From contig JALKBU010000752.1 in NCBI GenBank assembly GCA_023091735.1, forward strand, positions 1 to 25,774: a stretch of 25,774 nt of DNA, read 5' to 3'. Numbering within the stretch: the stretch's first letter is position 1; each line of letters starts with the position of its first letter. A program made the position numbers and the translations under genes. Below are positions 10,901-19,400 of this stretch, in pieces. The stretch is from Trichomonas tenax. Taxonomy: Eukaryota; Parabasalia; Trichomonadida; Trichomonadidae. Below the pieces are notes generated by a model. The model did not search any database and was not told the origin of the DNA. It saw only the letters and a list, made by a program, of their open reading frames with translations.

Positions 10901-13596
10901 AAGATTCAACTCTCCAAAAGATAAATGAAATGAACTCAAAACTTGAAGACAAAGAAAGACAAATAACAGAACTTTCAAGAAGATTGACTGAATATGAAAG
11001 TCAGAATCGCAAAACTGAAATCTCCTTCACTAAATCAAAATTGGAACTCGAAGATTTAACCAAGAGCAAGCTGACATTGCAGCAGTTGCTTGATACGATA
11101 TCAGTTGATAAATCAAATATGGAAAAGCAACTTCTCGATTGCAAATCGCAAATTTCACTTTATGAGAATCAATTACAAACACTTCACGACTCTGAAGAGA
11201 AATCTCGAATGCAACTTGTTCAAGCAAACACAGAAAACTCAAAACTTAAAGAGAGAGTTGATTATCTCACGAAAGATCAAAACACTAAGGCAGATGAAAT
11301 CCAAGAATTTCACACGAAACTTCACACACTTGAAATGTCTTTAATCGATAAATCAAATGAAGCCAGTGCAGCAAACAAAGAACTTGAGTCTGTTAAGGAA
11401 CAGCAGAAGAACATGACACAAGCAAATCAAGAAGAAATCAAATTAAAATCAGAGCAAATATCAAAACTTGAATCGAGATTAGATTCAATGAAGAACCAAA
11501 ACGCAAAAGCTGCAGTAACGATAAGTGAAATGACAAAATCATGCTCAGATCTTCGTAAGCATGTCACTGTTCTTGAATCGCAATTGTTTGATTCTAAAGC
11601 ACAAATAGAATCGCTCAAAACAAGTCTCTCTGAGTCTCAGTCAAAGCTTAATTCGACAGCTAAAGTTAATGAAGATTCCAAGACAGCAATTGCTGATATT
11701 CAGTTTAAACTTAACAATGAGCAGAAGAAATCAGCAAATTTGGAGAAAGAGCTTCAGTTCACACAGTCTGAACTCATGAGAATCCAAACTGAAGCATCGC
11801 AGTATAAATCTAAATTCGCTCATTCGAATGATGTTGAAATTTCATTGCAGAATTCACTTCATCTTCTTGAAGAGCGATTAAAGTCAGAAGAGAACAAGAG
11901 AAGGAACTTGGAGAGACTTTTAGCTGATATAAGAGCAACTAGAGATGTCCGCAGCAATGCTTCTCAAGATATTGAGCAATTGAAGCTTCAGTTATCAGCG
12001 ATCGAAGTTGAAAATGAAAAACTGAACAACGAACTCAAAGAATGCAAAGAGAATCTGGTTTTAATGAAACAGAATAATGAAAAACTTGAAGCAGATACAA
12101 AGAACAAAGATGAAGTGATCAAGAATCTGCAAACAAAGCAAAATGATTTAACAGCAGAGAATGAGAAACTTCAAAAGGCACTTAAAGCACACAAAGACGA
12201 TCTTAATCAATCAGTGACTTTCCAAAACAGTCTCAAGAATAGCTTAACTAACAAATCAAAGATTATCGAGAAAGCAAATGAGCAAATTGTTAAATCTCAA
12301 GATGAAATGAATCAATTAGTAACAGAAAGCACAGGACTGAAGAAGAAAGTTGCAAACTTGGAGGCCATTCTCCAGGATACAGAAGATAGCCTCAAACAGT
12401 GTAATCAATCGCAGAGACAAATCACATCTCAATACAATGAATTGAATCAGAAATATGAACAGTCACAAAATGCATTAAATCAAAAGATTTCTGAGTTGCA
12501 AAATATCAATTCTCAACTAAACAATAAATCAGATGAAATCGAATATCTTCAGAAAGAAATTGCACACATGAACAAAGTTATCAAGGAAAACAGCACTAAA
12601 ATTAGCACAGATACTTATGAAAAAGATCATAAAATTGAGTCATTAAGCACAGAACTGAAGAAAGTACAACAAAACAACACAGAATTAACGCAAAAAGTTA
12701 TTTCTTTGACAAATCAATTGACATCAATTTCTCAAACGACTCAAAAGGATGTTGCAACGGCATTGACTCAATATAAGAACGAAAAATCATCAAGAAAGGA
12801 ATTGGAACAAGCAAATGAAGTTTTAACAAAGAAACTTGAAGAGAAAACAAAAGAAAACAAGACATTGTCAACAAAGATAACAACACTTAAAACGAATATT
12901 GAAGAACTCCAAGTTGAAGTAATGCGTACGCAAAGATCTTTAGTTCCAAAGAATCAACTTGATACACTGCAGAGATCAGTCACAGAGATGAGCAAGAAGC
13001 TTGATGATGCGCAACAAAATCTCGCTGATCAGAAACAGAGATATTCAGCGATAGTTGAGAAATATAATGAAAAGACAACATTGCTCACAAACCTCACTGA
13101 ATCATTCATTACTGTTCATACATTTTTGATGAACAACAAAAAGGCTTCATTGTCACCAAAAGAATTCGTTGATAAGATGCTTTCGAATTTGAAGATTATT
13201 TTCGAGGTAATGAAACTCCAAGTTCCACAGATATCATTCTCGAATACTGTTCGTATTCTATCAGTAAAGAAATACGAAGCATTTGGTATTGCTCCAATTC
13301 CTGTTGTTCCCACTGTTAGTGAAGAAGATGAGAAACTTATCAATGCGATCAGACTTGAATTGTCTGATTTAACCGTTTCATCATCAGAAAGATTGTCAAG
13401 CTATTCAAGATCCAGCAAACTGTCTACGAAGCTTGAGTATATTAGGAATATGATTTCACGCGTGAAATCAATTTTAGTCTCAAAAGATACTGAGATCGAA
13501 AGACTTTCAGTATTGATATCAAAACAGCATGAAGCTGTTATGAAAATGACTCGCGGTGATAACCATGAATCATTCGGTACATCACAAAACGAATAA
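4927..13596 (+). CDS. Giant LRR plus coiled-coil protein (2,889 aa)
   Basis: The N-terminus (residues about 56-180) carries SDS22-type leucine-rich repeats, for example LKRLNLSYNNISSLSDI, LQYLVLSHNNITSIPSQI and LQTLKIGFNLIEDKN. From about residue 185 to 2720 the protein is almost continuous heptad coiled coil, rich in Glu, Lys, Gln, Asn and Leu, with a 7-Gln tract (residues 622-628). The C-terminus has a non-coil patch (about 2724-2830, including ESFITVHTFLMNNKK and VPQISFSNTVRIL) and a final short helix before the stop. LRR then long coiled coil is the architecture of centriolin-like centrosomal and cytoskeletal proteins, and a role at basal bodies, striated fibres or Golgi is plausible but unproven. 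A fully extended rod would be several hundred nanometres. Orthology cannot be judged from coiled coil alone; such proteins are often mislabelled by composition. The reading frame is intact and the ATG is the first in frame. Confidence 0.9.
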   Translation: MNEEKYPVANLIFNDDLIEERSKESDVSLVTSAIFNYSPKFGRIIRIEPLKRFTNINEISLIGHGIESIKQLQSLSHLKRLNLSYNNISSLSDICKMTNLQYLVLSHNNITSIPSQIRQLTKLQTLKIGFNLIEDKNVILNLQPLANLTSFDCEGTKIFSSNSSLLFIIFTIPQLDTLNMKSIQLEERRLASERFGRDQLNELYQENQSLQEENDKLHEEIELLSKNASAKEDIENENTQAMQEIDDLKKQLKQQSETLNQYVLDITTERARNNDLEQKLQELQFRGVSTPEQYGFDVEEYHRLKNENSQMKNDIQRLTEMNDENGSKIQNLIWQLQEKDQKFDELSHMFDDNQSNLKDYQGNLLKLQNENTALEKEKSNLQAEIQQKMMFIEELQTNLRQVEENSRTVYKSSQSKSSLTDERLKTLQQRYDQVGKEKEDISKTLDQAKQLFIDQQGKLIALQNENAELKQKLNEKIDDDNSSLSNIFTKLQDETANHYSEIERLTSSNNELSHQVQYWKEKLTQLEKQTQEMNENLRRSLIENITNENILPLQQSLNDKDDQIRELMTQIQTLQTKCDDLESKAKQKDIQIKKLIKKLENEEKRNKDLTLQIVNAEDPKKQQQQQQQAAMQERINELENEISSLKSDISASDKRYQSLAKSNQILKNENNDAHNTILALQEEIKRISDNADLTSKIEDQEKEINELKQYNAKLETTISGVSKENEELLHNQNKALRQMVFKLAKEVSPNAVHSSSFNKMADEFNMMSQAFTDLSNLKEALRNQLERIDSKVYALTASYNIQTTNDTVKALTELESLLKDEKRKATKTTTDFSNKVEELAEMIDVLQSANVKLTEENKKQSAEIDRLAGIEENAESLNENLNAAYQLINQYELANSNSEYAQQMSRIKKQLKEKQKRIQKYKLSVNELRDVKYENESLKKDIDNLNSEIGHLKRSLKIASSKLDNFEELQQKCCGMEDQIANLLSKARRLKMDKDSLKKTIEELQKANNDKDNVIENYKEQLTSQMDILGQSQSIIDSANDKTKKDSSAIRDLREQLTKASQSIDEMRNKAAECEQREKLTRENMLKIQQKIVEVSKVIILHESHVRIADNILQSINDLDLFIKAFQDKDIVANQLRESLNNQNKEIENCNTEIAKIISEASQKLVTEKDTKSLLNITQEFMRSQNNQINEVKSQIIQIIKTSSTFKPTLSSNYTELFDIIKEIISDHESTENKLASEINYLNDVLSQLDIKNTDLSQQISEHRKGYEILKQKLDEASHIIEGKETDVMQEKNQTNEFIGQAKAKISRLERKLSESNSLNKEMQQNIEQLKQKISESETQLKEQKSNESKINGELQKKVSENKELKKQISSLQSNLQLIEKQNEAKINYLNNLLNNAKSELQKLKVISEQNEKSLKESLDQRQKEIESLSTEIKHHKDELSKQNEEITKQNQKSNQLTEEKSNLLVKIAKLESDNKVLSDQIASLKSQLSTSINEKKIQEDELKNRVKELTNLQEEHEKLLKQNHEREHSNQKEKYETEIANLTKVIQESDYTINELQESLVNKEKAHKKLLSRIQKKYSQLEGKVEQSEDKCTSYENKVKELKAIISQQEEIKKQMDEDQTKLVNDINQKVENEKLNYANQLKDLETQMQVVIEQKKYDEEQIASLYNEIETMKTALEKAASQIDKKSKKIEKMKKQLGQAKTTLETMHEDIVERDNKIEELQQLTNRVDKQKVQINETNDVISKLNAEIALKDQKLFELEVLQKKLSQLQANLDKSSSDYEQSQNEYANLKKIYDELHKENEQQKQEISTLENDLNSEKKHSEDIRNILHSKSDEISIKDAKLQEISQEVQRLQKESNDFKKKADDLSSNVERKNAIIEDMKSLLLNQKAENEALSKSNSNLKSKIDSLYLEIKEVKHKNDEFERSIAKFDIERAQLQLAIRDKEMKIKDESASKLLFEEKLENMTKENESLKNQIAKKDGEVSTLSQSKDSTLQKINEMNSKLEDKERQITELSRRLTEYESQNRKTEISFTKSKLELEDLTKSKLTLQQLLDTISVDKSNMEKQLLDCKSQISLYENQLQTLHDSEEKSRMQLVQANTENSKLKERVDYLTKDQNTKADEIQEFHTKLHTLEMSLIDKSNEASAANKELESVKEQQKNMTQANQEEIKLKSEQISKLESRLDSMKNQNAKAAVTISEMTKSCSDLRKHVTVLESQLFDSKAQIESLKTSLSESQSKLNSTAKVNEDSKTAIADIQFKLNNEQKKSANLEKELQFTQSELMRIQTEASQYKSKFAHSNDVEISLQNSLHLLEERLKSEENKRRNLERLLADIRATRDVRSNASQDIEQLKLQLSAIEVENEKLNNELKECKENLVLMKQNNEKLEADTKNKDEVIKNLQTKQNDLTAENEKLQKALKAHKDDLNQSVTFQNSLKNSLTNKSKIIEKANEQIVKSQDEMNQLVTESTGLKKKVANLEAILQDTEDSLKQCNQSQRQITSQYNELNQKYEQSQNALNQKISELQNINSQLNNKSDEIEYLQKEIAHMNKVIKENSTKISTDTYEKDHKIESLSTELKKVQQNNTELTQKVISLTNQLTSISQTTQKDVATALTQYKNEKSSRKELEQANEVLTKKLEEKTKENKTLSTKITTLKTNIEELQVEVMRTQRSLVPKNQLDTLQRSVTEMSKKLDDAQQNLADQKQRYSAIVEKYNEKTTLLTNLTESFITVHTFLMNNKKASLSPKEFVDKMLSNLKIIFEVMKLQVPQISFSNTVRILSVKKYEAFGIAPIPVVPTVSEEDEKLINAIRLELSDLTVSSSERLSSYSRSSKLSTKLEYIRNMISRVKSILVSKDTEIERLSVLISKQHEAVMKMTRGDNHESFGTSQNE
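6790..6810 (+). repeat. CAA/CAG polyglutamine tract in the coiled coil
   Basis: Seven consecutive glutamine codons (CAA CAA CAG CAA CAG CAA CAA) lie in frame within the giant coiled-coil gene, residues 622-628, followed by AAMQ. The mixed codons limit slippage. Confidence 0.95.
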
Positions 13597-13765
13597 AAAA
13601 TGTTTGAATTTATTTCTAAAAGAATAAATTATGTTCTTGCGCCACTGTGTCTAACGCTGCGATGTCTGTATACGATTATTTTCAGTTCAAAAATTTTCAA
13701 ACAGACCCCCTTAAAGTGAAAATAATCATGTTCCTATAACGAATAAAAAATGTTTGAATTTATTT
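13588..13765 (+). repeat. 28-bp direct repeat: duplicated gene 3' end
   Basis: The 28 bases at 13588-13615, covering the last two sense codons, the TAA stop and the start of the 3' UTR of the coiled-coil gene, recur exactly at 13738-13765 (core AACGAATAAAAAATGTTTG). The offset is exactly 150 bp. The 122 bases between them include a less AT-rich patch (TTGCGCCACTGTGTCTAACG, from about 13636) and CCCCCTTAAAGTGAAAATAA. Possible origins are a tandem duplication that has since diverged outside the 28 bp, or an insertion flanked by a long duplication. Both copies hold the putative poly(A) signal AATAAAAAATG. Confidence 0.85.
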
Positions 13766-13861
13766 GTATAAGATATATTTACAAATAAAAACGGAAAAGC
13801 AACACTAATATAGAATGTATATGGTTGAAAATATGGCTGATTTGGGAATCTAAGGTTTTTA

Positions 13862-13911
13862 GCATGTAAATTATTATTTGACTTGTAAATTAAAATATGA
13901 CATGTAAGTTA
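13862..13911 (+). promoter_or_regulatory. Three motif copies at 19-bp spacing before ATG
   Basis: CATGTAAATTA (13863), CTTGTAAATTA (13882) and CATGTAAGTTA (13901) are spaced exactly 19 bp apart and end 13 bp before the ATG of the exportin-like gene at 13925. CATGTAAA also occurs at 3692-3699, about 130 bp upstream of the nucleoplasmin-like gene. A role as a promoter element is inferred from position and regular spacing. Confidence 0.45.
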
Positions 13912-13924
13912 TTTATTTTTTATA

Positions 13925-16363
13925 ATGACAGAAGAAGGAATTATTGCACCAAATCCTGCTTTTTACTTCGATATTTCAAATTTACCGCCGATGATTGAAT
14001 CGCTGAAGAAAGGAGTCCCTGACGCGAATTCAAACTATTTTCTTAAAATGATTGAATTTTATTGCGACTACAAATGGGACGAAATAACAGCAAATCAGTT
14101 GGAAACTGAGGTGCATTCACTACTTTTCGGTGTTTTGATCACAAATTTTGACAAATTCACGGAAATTCAATATCAAATCGCTTTATCTCAAGCTAGTTTT
14201 TACTTAAACGTGTTCGCTACATGGTCAGGTTTCGTGGAGTGGTTAAATAAACTCCCAATTAACATCCAATTACTATTTTATTTGGCAAATTCCAATAAAA
14301 TTAATGCAAAACCACCGCTTTTCGCCCAACAAATCGCACAAGCTAAGGAATTCTTTGTCAACTCTGGAATGAGAGATCAATTTTTTTCAAAAGCTTTTAT
14401 TGAACAATCACATTCTGCAGTTGTTTTGGCAACGCTTGCAGCACTATCGCGATGGCTCGATACTTCGTTTATTTTCGAACAGCCCGCAAATCAATTTATA
14501 ATTCAAAGTTTAGAAAATCAAGATTGTTTCGCTTACGTATTAAAACTATATACGCACACAATTTGCCGAATACCTCAAGCGAATATACCCGATTTTATTA
14601 ATGCTTATTCAAATATTGATTATTTAGTTACAAATCTTCAGAAATTCAATACAGCAGCAACACAAGTAGCATTTGCCGAATACATTTACTTCATTTTTAC
14701 ATTTTGTGATGATCCAAATATTAAATCACAATTTGCGGAATATGCAAAGCGCACTTCAGAGCTATTTCCAGCTGCTTCAGCAACGCTTCTTAGGGTGTTT
14801 GCATCCGTAGCTGATTTCAGCGATTCTGCAGTTGATATGTTTTCGATCGGATGGACGACGTTATTAAATCTTTCTAATGCTTCAGATCTTGATTTTTCCA
14901 ATGTTGATGAATACAGACTTTCACTGCATATTCCATTTTCCATTATAATATCTTCGTATCAAGCAAATCAATCCAATATCTTTCCAATTATTCGGGATCA
15001 AATTATGAACAATATCAATCCTATAGAATATCCAAATCTTGCTCTCGCGCAGTTAAACCTTCTCTTCAAGTTCCTCACTTCTTCTCACTATGACTTCCTT
15101 GATAAGGAAACTTACATCGAAAGTCTTCTCTCAATACTTCAACTTGATACTGAAGTTATTATTTCGAATATGCCATATCTTGTCTTAATTTGGTTTATTT
15201 TCGAATGGGCGGTAAATGTTCCACTGAATTTCATTCCATACAAGCAAATTATGGTTCAAAAATTCATCGAGATATTGACATTTCCAGGACTTGATCCATC
15301 CATTGTTGAAAAGCTTGAAACTAAGTTCAAAGATATAATGCAAAATTCAGCCAAAGGAACAACTGAAATGATATCAGCCATTCTCGAGCACATAACAATG
15401 CCGCGTCTCCAAGCTGCAGCCATCATTGCTATGTCATTAGAAGACATAAATGAAAAGGCCGAAGTTATCTCTCAGATTATTGCGTCAATTAGAAAATTGG
15501 AAAGCGAGCCAATTGAAATTGCAACAATAATGCTGAAGTTTATAGAAGCACTCGGAAATATTACAGATGATAATTTCAAAGAAGTTTTATTGCCAATTAT
15601 TGAAGAGTTCGCGGGATTTTGCGGCGAAGATGAAATTTGCAGTTTAGTTTTGATTGATTTATACCAAGTTAATGCAGAGCTATTATTGCAGCATTTACCT
15701 AATTTCCTCCACAACGTTACATGGACAAAGGCTGTTTATCATCTGTTGATGATTTTCTCATCATACGGTCCGAGTAAAGAAAATATCGAAGCATTCACTG
15801 AGTTGGCATCGAATACAATGCAGGTTTCATTCCCTATCATACAGCATGCATTTGATTGTTTCATTGGCGGCCTTGTTGATGAAAGAGAAATGATTAACTT
15901 AATCAGACAACTTCACTCAATGATATCTCGACTTAAAACGCTGAAGATCATGATTCCTCAAGCAGCAATTGATGCATTAAAAGTATGGGCATTCAATGCA
16001 ATACAACTTGCTTTCTCTTCCATGGAGTTGTCGATGGAACTTTTCAAGCTCGCAAAGATTGTAACAACAGGCGATGCTGAAGCATTGATCGAATACTGCA
16101 AAGTTATTTTCTCCTTCATTTTCTCCGAAAACTTTGACCAATTCAAGAAAGGTATTGTTATAACAGAAATTCACGCAATGATGCTCGTATGGTCACTTCC
16201 ACCTGACCAACAGCAGCAAATTATTGAGACCTTCTTCTCATCAATCGGAATGACTGATGTTTCACAGGAGATCCTCGAAATGAAGAGATTAAAGAATGAA
16301 AGAAGGATGGATGCAATAGATCACTTCTTTAGAAGGGTTTGGAAATATGTTCAAATTGTTTGA
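13925..16363 (+). CDS. Importin/exportin-like helical repeat protein (812 aa)
   Basis: An 812-residue, nearly all-helical protein with repeating amphipathic helix pairs typical of HEAT-type karyopherins. The segment VVLATLAALSRWLDTSFIFE (about residues 167-186) resembles the central part of exportins such as exportin-1/exportin-T, where an 'L..L..WL' helix follows the N-terminal repeats. Further helices such as SQFAEYAKRTSELFPAASAT and SHYDFLDKETYIESLLSILQ continue to the C-terminus. No signal peptide or enzyme motif is seen. If correct, it would carry cargo through nuclear pores with Ran. The sequence is divergent and shorter than typical exportins (roughly 950-1,100 residues), so another helical-repeat protein is possible. 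The ATG is the first in frame and follows a triplicated motif. The gene converges on the debranching-enzyme gene with 102 bp between stop codons. Confidence 0.5.
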   Translation: MTEEGIIAPNPAFYFDISNLPPMIESLKKGVPDANSNYFLKMIEFYCDYKWDEITANQLETEVHSLLFGVLITNFDKFTEIQYQIALSQASFYLNVFATWSGFVEWLNKLPINIQLLFYLANSNKINAKPPLFAQQIAQAKEFFVNSGMRDQFFSKAFIEQSHSAVVLATLAALSRWLDTSFIFEQPANQFIIQSLENQDCFAYVLKLYTHTICRIPQANIPDFINAYSNIDYLVTNLQKFNTAATQVAFAEYIYFIFTFCDDPNIKSQFAEYAKRTSELFPAASATLLRVFASVADFSDSAVDMFSIGWTTLLNLSNASDLDFSNVDEYRLSLHIPFSIIISSYQANQSNIFPIIRDQIMNNINPIEYPNLALAQLNLLFKFLTSSHYDFLDKETYIESLLSILQLDTEVIISNMPYLVLIWFIFEWAVNVPLNFIPYKQIMVQKFIEILTFPGLDPSIVEKLETKFKDIMQNSAKGTTEMISAILEHITMPRLQAAAIIAMSLEDINEKAEVISQIIASIRKLESEPIEIATIMLKFIEALGNITDDNFKEVLLPIIEEFAGFCGEDEICSLVLIDLYQVNAELLLQHLPNFLHNVTWTKAVYHLLMIFSSYGPSKENIEAFTELASNTMQVSFPIIQHAFDCFIGGLVDEREMINLIRQLHSMISRLKTLKIMIPQAAIDALKVWAFNAIQLAFSSMELSMELFKLAKIVTTGDAEALIEYCKVIFSFIFSENFDQFKKGIVITEIHAMMLVWSLPPDQQQQIIETFFSSIGMTDVSQEILEMKRLKNERRMDAIDHFFRRVWKYVQIV

Positions 16364-16465
16364 TTAATAAAAAATGTGTTTGTATTCCTCAAATTATATA
16401 TTTTATTTATCAGAAGTTCAATAAAATAATCAAAAAATCAGATATATCTATAATATTGAAAGAAG
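16364..16465. terminator. Convergent 3' ends with shared poly(A)-like signal
   Basis: Only 102 bp separate the stop codons of two converging genes. AATAAAAAATGTGTTTG at 16366-16382 directly follows the plus-strand stop and matches the signal after the coiled-coil gene (AATAAAAAATGTTTG at 13592 and 13742). Trichomonads are known to use short UAAA-type poly(A) signals placed close to the stop. The minus-strand side (complement of about 16465-16400) has no equally clear copy. Confidence 0.45.
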
Positions 16466-19400
16466 TTATTCGGTTTCCTCAGTGGCGGACCATTTCAATA
16501 CATCATCTTTCGTGTAGCCGCTGTGATCGAATAAGAGATCTAAAATAGCGGAGAGTGACCACGCCTGTGTGACGCAGGAGTCGTTGCAAACAGCGCCATT
16601 GTAGTTTGTGAGCTCTGGAAGACCAACAGCCCAAGAGTTAAGAAGATATGACTTGATGTTTGCAAGCATCTTTGTCATTCCTGGTGTAACACCGCGAGAC
16701 ATCTTCATGGATGCTCTGAAGAAGTATCCTGTTGGCCAAATCCACTCTGGACCGTTGTGGTAGTTTGCACCCTTAGCTGTGTTGAAGTTATCACTATCGA
16801 TGCCGTTCTCGTAGTATGGGTTATATCTCCAGTCAGACGAGTCGAGTGTCTTCATGGCAATCTTGCCCATGAGCCTTTCTTCGACGAGGTTGAGGCAGTG
16901 CATGGCATGGCGTGGATCGAAGAGCTCTGGAGCAACAGTCATCGCGACGCAAATGTTTGGTCTGAACTGGTAATCACCGAACTCGTTCGATGCGCCAACT
17001 GTGTCCTTGTAAATGCCACGGACGCCAACGATGCCCTGTTCGATGAAGTACTTGTCATCGATGCCTGGATCAGCTGGAATGTAGAACCAGCTTTCGAAGT
17101 TTGCGACAACGATCAAGTGCCACTCAGCGAACGAAACATCCTTTCCTGATTCCTCGACGGAAACTCCCTTGTATGGGAATCTTCCTGCCTTGTTCTCCTC
17201 AGCGAGCCATCTGAGTGTTGATGCGAGAAGACCGATGATTTCGACAGCAGCACCATCTCTTGGTGTTGATGGAACACCGTTGTTCTTAGCCCATGTTGAT
17301 GAGCCCATCTTGTCCATCCATGTACCGCAGTTGTCGCAGTTACCACCAAGAATGAAACCATTGGACCAGTCGGTAACAATATCGATGTTGAAGCCGTGCT
17401 CGACCATGACAGAGTCGATCTTTGTGCCTGCGTTCCACTCAACGAAGTGGATACCGTTAGCGTGCTTTGTCATGATGTCCATAATGACTTCAGCCATTGT
17501 TCTCATTGGCCTTTTCTGCTTGCCGGCCCATCTTCTCTCGAACTGCTGCTGATCGTCTGTTGGGAACAGCTGTGGGACCTGCCACTTGAAGACATCGGCG
17601 CCATCTGGTGCGAGCTTGGCGTAGTCCTGGAGTGCCTGAAGGAACCACCATGTTGCATCTCTTGCGTTGTAACGTGGATTGAGGCATGAGTCGTGCAAGT
17701 TCGGAATCAAGCCGTGTCTCAAGCAAGCAGCGAACGCGATGAGGTGATCTCTTGCTTCTGTGAATCTGCCTGTTGTCATGAAGATACCTCTGAGTGCTAT
17801 CATTGTATCTCTGCCCCATGAGCGCATGTAACCAGAAGCGAAGTGTGGAAGTCCTGCAGCAAGGCAGCAGTCCTGTCTCTCGATCAATGTTCCAGCAAAG
17901 ATCTTGCTGAGAGACTGGTGGATGAGTGGAGCGTCTCTTACTGGGCCGTATAAAGCGACAGATGAGAATGCAAGAGCGTGGACGAAGTCATCACCATTCT
18001 TGACAAACTTGGACATGTTTCTGACGAGCTGTTCTCTGCCAGAGATGTCGAGAGCTCTGATGAGTCTGTCAATGTACTTCGGGATTGTGAATCTTGGAAG
18101 CGTGATGATCTTGTCGAGCTTCTCGCGCATGAAGTTGAGGATTGGGATCAAGTGTGGTGCCTGGTAAAGACGCTTGACCATGAAGTCGCAGAGCCAGTTG
18201 CCATCTCTCATGTTCTGGAAGATTGGGCTGCCCATGTCACGCGGGCTGTCGAAAGCTGTGAGAATACCCTGTGTACCAGCGTAGAAGCAAGGACCATATG
18301 ATGGGAATGAGTAAGATCCTGTGCCGATCTGTGCACTTTCTTCAGCGCCGGATCTGAACATCAAGATGGAGAGATCAGTGAATGACAACTGAGATGTCCA
18401 CTTGACGAAGTCGTCAGCGAGCTTGCGGACTTCGAGCTCCTTGAGAAGCTGGAGCTGCGGCTGTGGGAGCTGTGTTCTGAATGCAACAACTGCACCAACT
18501 GGAAAGTCCTTGAGAACGAGGTGCGAGTTATCTCTGATGACGCAGAACTTCATGTGCTTGAAATCTGTGTTAACTGTAACATCAACATCGCCTGGAACAA
18601 TGTCAACCTTGCAATCGTTGTAACAGACCTTGTTTGTTCTTGCTTCAAGAACAAGGCCTTTGATTGGTGCAAGGCACTCGAGTTCGCTGATCCAGTCGTT
18701 GTCGTGCATCCTGATGACCATCCAGACGCCGTCACCTGTGTGTGAGTTGTATCTGAACAAACTCAACAAGTTGCCGTGGTAGTGTGCCATCAGCTCGTCC
18801 ATTCCTTCGACTGCCATCTTCGTGTGAAGCTCGTTGAGGAGAAGGCGAGCGCTCTGGATGCCGACTGGCTTGGATGGATGTGGATAAATTCTGAATTCGT
18901 CAACAACGCTTGGGTTGAATGGAATGTATTCATCGAATCCACGTGTTGAAGCAACTGGAGCAGAAGCCATTGTGATTGCAGCAGCTGCAGAGAGTCTGTC
19001 GAAGTGTGGTGTTGGATTGTCGTGTGTCAAGTCGAAGATGACACCTGGAATCTGTCTCAATGGCCTCAAGATTGTTTCTGTGTCGAGTGGATCGATTGCT
19101 GCGACTGGGCGGCCACCAGAAAGCCAAAGCATGTGTGACAACTTCTCTGGAGCCAAGTTGTGGAATGCTTCTCTAAGGATTGAGTTGATGCCGATGTGAT
19201 TGATGTACTTAATATCCTCATCTTCGCCGCCAGTGAAGAGCTCTGCCATGATGTACAAGCTTGGGTTGACATCTCTGGCCTTCTGGATGAAGTACTCAGC
19301 AACTGGAAGTGGAGTAGAGTGTGCGTTATCGAGTCTGATGCCGTGAACGACGGCTGCGACTGATTCGACGTATTTCCGGATGTAATCCCACAACCATGGG

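Noticed and set aside
4927..13596. Naming the coiled-coil gene a myosin, viral inclusion protein or kinesin
   Set aside because: No motor domain is present. Similarity to such proteins would come from Glu/Lys/Leu heptads only.
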